Part shown: positions 58,979-64,000 of the stretch, piece after piece | Layout: each line of letters starts with the position of its first letter | Position numbering within the stretch: position 1 is the stretch's first letter | Assembly (NCBI GenBank): GCA_905147135.1 | Contig: LR990051.1 | Location: 3,992,463 to 4,056,462, forward strand | DNA length: 64,000 nucleotides | Source: Blastobasis lacticolella | Taxonomy: Eukaryota; Arthropoda; Insecta; Lepidoptera; Blastobasidae | Direction of reading: 5' to 3' | Notes under the pieces: model-generated | The model's database searches: none | Told to the model about the DNA's origin: nothing | The model's input: only the letters and a program-made list of their open reading frames with translations | Translations under genes and position numbers: made by a program

Positions 58979-59741
58979 ACACGTGCCTTTTAACTATATT
59001 TCAAATAATTAATTGAATTTCAAAGATTTTCACCGATTTAGATTCAATCACCTACCCGACTGGCTACTCTAATCACTATCTGCACACCACACTCCAAAAC
59101 CACTATTGCGAATCACTTACATAGCGGCGTCTACAAACAGCTGATATCTCAAGAACTTCGCTAAACTTAGTAAATGCTGAATCTGTTTTCACTCGACAAA
59201 TCAAGTGCTCAAGTGTTTCACGATTTCGACGCTCACTTCGATGTTAGATATCCATGGAATACCTACATGTTGTATCGATAAGTGTCTCTCTAATGGTACC
59301 TATTGTGTAATTATTATTTTTTTAATTCCTTTTCTTCTCAAGTCCGGTAGTAGGCTGTGGTCTGTTGATGATAATCTTGATTGACACAGTCATCTATGAT
59401 TGCGATTGTAGAGGTTATCGATTTTAAAGGTACTATTGATTAATCTCTTTCTTTCTCTTTTATTTTTCATAATCACATGTATTATAAAATAATCATTAAC
59501 AAAAGCCGAGATGTAATGTGTGCTAACGTTAATTTTTTTGTGAATTTGAAACAATGAGGTTCATTTTAACCAACTATTATCAGTTAGACCTTTCACAATA
59601 AGCCCTTAAAAATTTCAATTTGTCTCAGTTTGTTTGTACCAGTTGTAAAAAAAAATTACTAATTTGTTTTGTTTTCAGGATAGAATACTGGTTTATTACT
59701 AGGACTAGGTGCAGGAAATTATTAAACCATATTGATTTCAG
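58979..59741. other. No gene recognised
   Basis: AT-rich. It ends in polypyrimidine-AG stretches that could be splice acceptors (59679, 59714, 59741). Confidence 0.4.
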
Positions 59742-59961
59742 AATGGAAATCAAGATGGTATTCGTGTCGGTGTGGAGCTCGGAGTTGTTCGAGTTGAAGG
59801 ACTTTGTGGTCAACTGCGGCGGGCTGCCCGGGCTCTTCCTCGGGTTCTTCTTCCTCAGCCTCTCCGAGATCATTTTTCACTCTCGAGGGCTGAATCTTTG
59901 GCTACTATGCCAGGCACCACACATTCAACGGCCTTTATTTCAAATAGGTGCGATGAACTGA
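59742..59961 (+). pseudogene. Pickpocket-like (DEG/ENaC) channel last-membrane-segment exon, probably decayed
   Basis: A GC-rich block starts after a good acceptor (tgatttcag, AG at 59740-59741). It translates to VWSSELFELKDFVVNCGG, then LPGLFLGFFFLSLSEIIF. This fits the end of DEG/ENaC sodium channels, where an acidic/aromatic stretch leads to NCGGLLGLFLGFS-x-LS-x-xEI, the second membrane helix and ion filter. At conserved sites, leucine is proline, the filter serine of GFS is phenylalanine, and valine before EI is serine. After EII the frame reads HSRGL; a few inserted bases would give the usual aromatic/LRG ending, which suggests a small deletion. The frame then runs to a stop at 59959-59961. 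No other channel exon was found. It may be a relic or a diverged paralogue. Confidence 0.55.
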
Positions 59962-59980
59962 GTTTATTATGATTTTCGTA

Positions 59981-60124
59981 GAGACCTTGATCACTTACTT
60001 TTCTCTAATAATCAAGTGTCATTTTCATGCAAACAAAACATGCCATACATGTGTGATAAGTCAATATACCGAAAATCAGCTTTCACTTATAATTTAAAAG
60101 AGAAAAGTAAGTGATCAAAGTCTC
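59981..60124. mobile_element. 144-bp MITE-like element
   Basis: Inverted ends gagaccttgatcacttactt, ttctct and (reverse of right end) gagactttgatcacttactt, ttctct: 26 bp with one mismatch. The interior is AT-rich. No clear TSD. Confidence 0.65.
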
Positions 60125-61283
60125 CCCGCAAATCGAAGTAACACCAGGCGTAGCAGAAATGGTTCAAAGCATTACTACAACGAATTTCCCTTAGAAGAAA
60201 CATCATTCGTAATCATTTTTATGCTAGGAAGCAAAAACAAAGCATCTTGAAGATCGATTTGGAAGCGTACCAAATATTTTTAGATAAAACTTTATTTTCG
60301 ATTCGCACATTCACGTAAGGCAAGTAGGTCAGTAGGGTTCAGTACAGCGGTAAATTCTGTAGGTGGTGGACGATACAATATTTCAGTCTTCAAATTTCAG
60401 GTCAATGTTCCAATTTGTTGTGACGCAAAATTAACTGGACCAGTGACCTTGAATCTTTCACGAAATCGTGTTGTGTGTAGTTTGCTTGTGCTTGTGAATA
60501 GTTTGTACGATCAGTGTCAAGGGTGTCTTTGTCATGCGTCCTACTTCAACAATATTTTCTATATTATCAGAATTTTTATAATGAATTGAATATATTGATA
60601 TGTTCACATGGATATGTCATCTATAAATGTTCTAATATGATTTGGTATTTTTAACGTTGTATTTTTATATTGGTCAATGAACGAAGAGATTATTAGAACT
60701 TTCAATTAGAAATCATGTAAACGATACTGAAAACCTGAAACTATTTATATTTGTTCCCAATCATGCATAATCTATCATCCGATTCATAGTTTTAAAATAG
60801 ATCCATTAACGTTAACACTACAGCTTCACTCGCTCATAATTCAGAATACCAAGTTTTATGTGTCATCAATTTAGTTTTGTGCCAAGTGCCATAAGTGACG
60901 CATGCGTCAACAGCCGTGATTCATTATAAGTTTCTTATTTACTGATTATTTCATTTAATATTGCATAAAAGTTTTCTTATTAGCACTTTTTATTGTGTTT
61001 AACATATCAAATGCCAAAGAAGGCATTTAGGAAACAGTCTTTTATGTAATTTACCTTCGTGCAAATCTTGTCTGAATCATCTGTAAAATATGGGGAAAGG
61101 TTCAATAAGTATCAAAAACTATATAACTTATATGTATAACTGAAAATTCCCTGTCGGTTATTTGCAAGATATGTTTACGGGTGACTTCGTTAGCGCGCAA
61201 TATATCATCCTAATCCATACACACGTCTTTGATCGCTTGCGCAGAAATCAGGATTTGGATGATGTATTTTGAAGTTGTCTCAC
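60125..61283. other. No gene recognised
   Basis: AT-rich unique sequence. Confidence 0.4.
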
Positions 61284-61286
61284 TAA

Positions 61287-61459
61287 GGGCCGATTTTTCA
61301 ATCCTCAAATAAAACATATCAGTCAGATAAGTTATTATGCGACTAAAATAAAATTGTATCATTACTTCATAATTGTAAAGGATTATAGTTTGTTTTAATT
61401 TGGCAGTGTATTACTTTATCGGGCAAATAAACTTTATCTGAGGATTGAACAATCGGCCC
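61287..61459. mobile_element. Harbinger-like MITE with TAA duplication
   Basis: A 173-bp element with ends gggccgatttttcaatcctc, a-ataaa and (reverse of right end) gggccgattgttcaatcctc, agataaa. It is flanked by TAA at 61284-61286 and 61460-61462. GGGCC-type ends with a TWA duplication indicate PIF/Harbinger. No ORF. Confidence 0.8.
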
Positions 61460-61462
61460 TAA

Positions 61463-61797
61463 ATAGAATAAGATACAAATAAAAATTTAAAATGGTTAGC
61501 AGCATATACTGAGACACCGACAACATGCGTTACGAAGATCATTGGAACGTAATCAACATTATTTTGAGAAATAAAAACATACAAGATCGCCACTATTTAG
61601 GTGTTTCCCTTAATACCGATGTCAAAGCGATGAGGTTTGCCAAAATCTTCCGCTGGGAACCCTGAACCTGAGGGAACAGTCTCGGTGGCACCACGGTATG
61701 TTATGTATTGTGATTGTCAAGTCTTTCATTGATTACAAATCTGCATAAATAGTAAAAAGATAATAATTGCTTGGTAAAAATAGAATACTTACACCGT
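61463..61797. other. No gene recognised
   Basis: Unique sequence. Confidence 0.4.
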
Positions 61798-61891
61798 ACA
61801 AATGGTGTTGCTAATGTCCATAGGCGGCGGTGACCACTTTCCATCAGGTGACCTGCTTGCCTGTTTGTCTGCCGTATAACATAAAAAAAAA
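61798..61891 (+). mobile_element. LINE 3'-tail fragment with A run
   Basis: The best-preserved copy of the common tail: ggtgttgctaatgtccatag, gcggcggtgaccactttcca, tcaggtgacctgcttgcctg, tttgtctgccgtataac, ataaaaaaaaa. Confidence 0.65.
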
Positions 61892-62570
61892 ATTATCGAC
61901 ATGCTGCTAAATGATCACTCATGTGGAGGCTAAGATATATATTTATCACTGCAGCGGTAATTAAGTAATGTAATTAAACCCATATCTACACATTTTACAG
62001 GTGTAAAATACCCTGTGTATGATAATCTATCCACTACTGCGGATCATTAGTTACCACACCCTACACTCTAATAACACCATACAATGTCATCCCATAATTT
62101 GTCTAATAACAAACACACATCACTTATAATTATGCATGGGCTAATAACTCAATTTAGAAATAAAATACATTTCATGGACTATAACAATTTATCAAATCGT
62201 GTAATACTAGCTAAAACAGTAAGGGAAATAGTCGTTGTGACATTTTCACACAATAAAAAGCTGCTTTCGATGTCTTACGAGGACAACATGCAAATAACAA
62301 AAGCTTTTAGGTTAATTAATTGAATATTGCTGAATATGATAATTGGATTAGTGCAATTTGTTCAGTGTCGAATGAAACACAGCATTAGACAGTAGAGTCT
62401 CGCAATGGGTGGGAGCAACCTGCAATAGTAGTTTTATAGTGGTGTGAAATTTAATGAGAACAATAAATTCAATTTTTACAAATAATACAAGGAAACGGTG
62501 TCAAGTGTGAATCAACTATGGCTGAAGAAGGCCTTGAGTAAGTTCAATTTCTTAAATAATAATAAAATAA
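61892..62570. other. No gene recognised
   Basis: AT-rich. A 79-codon ATG-started ORF at 62084-62323 has no recognised motif. Confidence 0.4.
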
Positions 62571-62904
62571 TCATCTTGGCTTTAATGTCCCGGTTGTGCT
62601 CTCGCGCACGAGGTCCCGGGGTCCGCCTTGACCATGATCCAGGATTTGGCAGGTCAGGTAATTACAGTGGAGCGCCTGCCATCTGACCTCCATGACCAGG
62701 GGAACCTGACCAGATTGGATCATGGTTACACATCCAGTCACCTGAATGTGCACGATGTTTTCCCTCACCGTAAGAGCATCGGTTAGTATTCAACTAATGT
62801 ACATAACTCAGAATACAGTCATTGGTACATGGCCGGAGCGGAATTCGAACCCGGGACCTCTGGCTTACGAGTCGTATACTCTAACCGCTCGGCCACCGAC
62901 GCTC
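62571..62904 (-). mobile_element. SINE family A, full length
   Basis: Minus-strand reference copy, about 334 bp. The head on that strand reads gagcgtcggtggccgagcgg, tta, gactcgtaagccag and cccgggttcgaattccgctc; the body is complete to the aagccaagatgat end. Possible TSD tttcttaa at 62548-62555 and 62908-62915. The acceptor stem does not pair, so it is not a tRNA gene. Confidence 0.9.
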
Positions 62905-63670
62905 TATTTTCTTAATTAAATACCTATCTTAAATAGCAGTGTTAATGTTCGCTAATGTAATTTAATTTAGTTGTGTGATGTTCGGTCCCGGTACACAAGT
63001 TTTATTACCTGTAGTGGTGAATTTTGATTGCAAATAAAAATGTAATCAAACTTGTTTCGTTTTTTATGCGAATTTTAATCCCACATAAATTCTAGCTCAG
63101 TTTCAATTGACGTTTAAATAATCTGTATTTTAATTTTAACAGACACCAAAATGATGGTCAAAACATCAAAGTGTATGGTGAAGTTTGTCTAAGGAAACAA
63201 CGAAGAAAACGACAAAAGATAATGCTTATAGAAATGATGATGGATTATGCACAAAACTGTTCACTTCATGGGTTAAAATACATAGCAGAGAAGGGGCGTG
63301 GTTTGGTTGAAAAGTAAGTGAATAAACACAATAATGTTCTTTAAAAACTTGTTTATTTAAATACTTATTCCTTGTTTTACGCAGGCACGTATAATTCAGT
63401 CTGGCACTTCGTGGTTGATGGATAACATCGTAAGGAAACATAAATATAATCTTAGGGCAAATTAGAGAAACTTGCCATTGGTTTCGCAATCTGACTTTGC
63501 GGAAAGGGGTTGCCTCATTATGAAAATGGTTTCTATCGATCTATGTCATGGGATGTGCTCTGAAGAGTTGTTCAGGCCGTCATAATTCATTCATTCATGT
63601 CAATCATATAAATTCTATATGCACCACCTCCACATATTTTTAGAGAGTGTAATTGTATTTTCAACACACT
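62905..63670. other. No gene recognised
   Basis: AT-rich unique sequence. Confidence 0.4.
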
Positions 63671-63764
63671 TTCACTACACATATTATCGGGTTTGTTACC
63701 ACGGTTAGTATTGTTTTTACCTCGATATTTCGACGCAGTTGCATGCGTCATGGTCACGAGTTGA
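63671..63764. repeat. Penelope-associated hairpin repeat, copy 3
   Basis: Begins ttcactacac; the core is gtttgttaccacggttagta, ttgtttttacctcgatattt, hairpin GACGCA-gttgca-TGCGTC (63732-63749), then atggtcacgagttgac. It abuts the coding fragment that follows, so it may be part of the element's terminal (pLTR-like) sequence. Confidence 0.6.
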
Positions 63765-63781
63765 CTGGTGCCGCTGTGTGA

Positions 63782-64000
63782 AGTCGTAAAGTAGATGGAA
63801 ATTTGGGTCACTCTGTCCACAGAAAAATAACACATACAGACAAGTATTTACATGCGACTTCTCACCATCACCCACGTCATCTAGATTCTGTGGTGAGATC
63901 ACTGACAGACAGAGCTTACGATGTATGTGATGTCAACCATCTTTCACAAGAGCTGGAGCATGTGAGGGCTGTTCTTAGACGTAACGGGTACAGCGTGACA
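63782..64000 (+). pseudogene. Penelope-like element reverse transcriptase fragment (runs off the window)
   Basis: An open frame of 73 codons continues past the right edge. It reads [20 protein letters not shown], then [23 protein letters not shown] and [20 protein letters not shown]. The RK-x-THTD-x-YL, HHHP and ELxHVxxxLxxNGY blocks are typical of the segment between the reverse transcriptase fingers/palm and the GIY-YIG endonuclease in Penelope-like elements. An in-frame TGA at 63779-63781 and the abutting non-coding repeat show that the upstream catalytic part is absent. The GIY-YIG domain, if present, lies outside the window. Confidence 0.7.

Noticed and set aside
63671..63764. Hammerhead ribozyme in the Penelope-associated repeat
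   Set aside because: A stem followed by GAAA exists on the reverse strand, but the CUGANGA core and a closing stem I are not convincingly present. Kept only as a hypothesis to test.

Overview
The window looks like nuclear DNA of a moth or butterfly (Lepidoptera). It is AT-rich and dense in interspersed repeats, and it has almost no host coding sequence. The case for Lepidoptera rests on family recognition: an RTE-type LINE ending in (GAT)n, a serine-tRNA-like SINE, a glycine-tRNA-like SINE, Jockey-type 3' ends and MITEs of types I associate with this order. I could not run a database search. One ORF is long and intact, the reverse transcriptase at about 40.1-43.1 kb. Almost all other ORFs of 60 codons or more are chance ORFs or remnants of mobile elements. 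The likely setting is a large intron or a gene desert.

Layout. 0.1-0.6 kb: a 5'-truncated LINE (minus strand) with a clear target-site duplication (TSD). 0.6-4.3 kb: unique sequence ending in a GC-rich patch. 4.3-6.9 kb: a nest of insertions, with a 270-bp RTE-derived mini-element inside one SINE and a 900-bp long-TIR DNA element inside a second SINE. 8.7-9.8 kb: mini-element fragment, a MITE and a Jockey LINE 3' end. 10-16.5 kb: mostly unique, with short repeats and an ACGTCAT motif cluster. 16.5-22.8 kb: LINE tails and both SINE families. 24.7-25.4 kb: mini-element and RTE tail. 28.0-31.8 kb: several LINE 3' ends and a SINE. 32.9-35.0 kb: SINE with a MITE inside, a full-length SINE and a degenerate tandem array. 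39.1 kb: SINE.

39.93-43.10 kb: a full-length RTE LINE, 3175 bp, with intact endonuclease and reverse transcriptase and a 12-bp TSD. It is the only element here that could still move itself. The mini-elements combine a head like its 5' UTR with a tail like its 3' end, so an RTE enzyme of this kind is the natural candidate to have mobilised them. 44.3-47.5 kb: mini-element and eroded LINE 3' ends. 47.5-54 kb: mostly unique, with GC-rich non-repetitive islands. 54.3-62.9 kb: LINE tails, MITEs, a Tc1/mariner-like non-autonomous element, RTE tails and a SINE. 59.74-59.9 kb: one short GC-rich stretch resembling the last membrane segment of a pickpocket (DEG/ENaC) sodium channel, with changes at key residues. 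63.78-64.0 kb: a Penelope-like reverse transcriptase fragment that runs off the right edge.

I found no rRNA, genuine tRNA, CRISPR or operon structure. The tRNA-like stretches are SINE heads.
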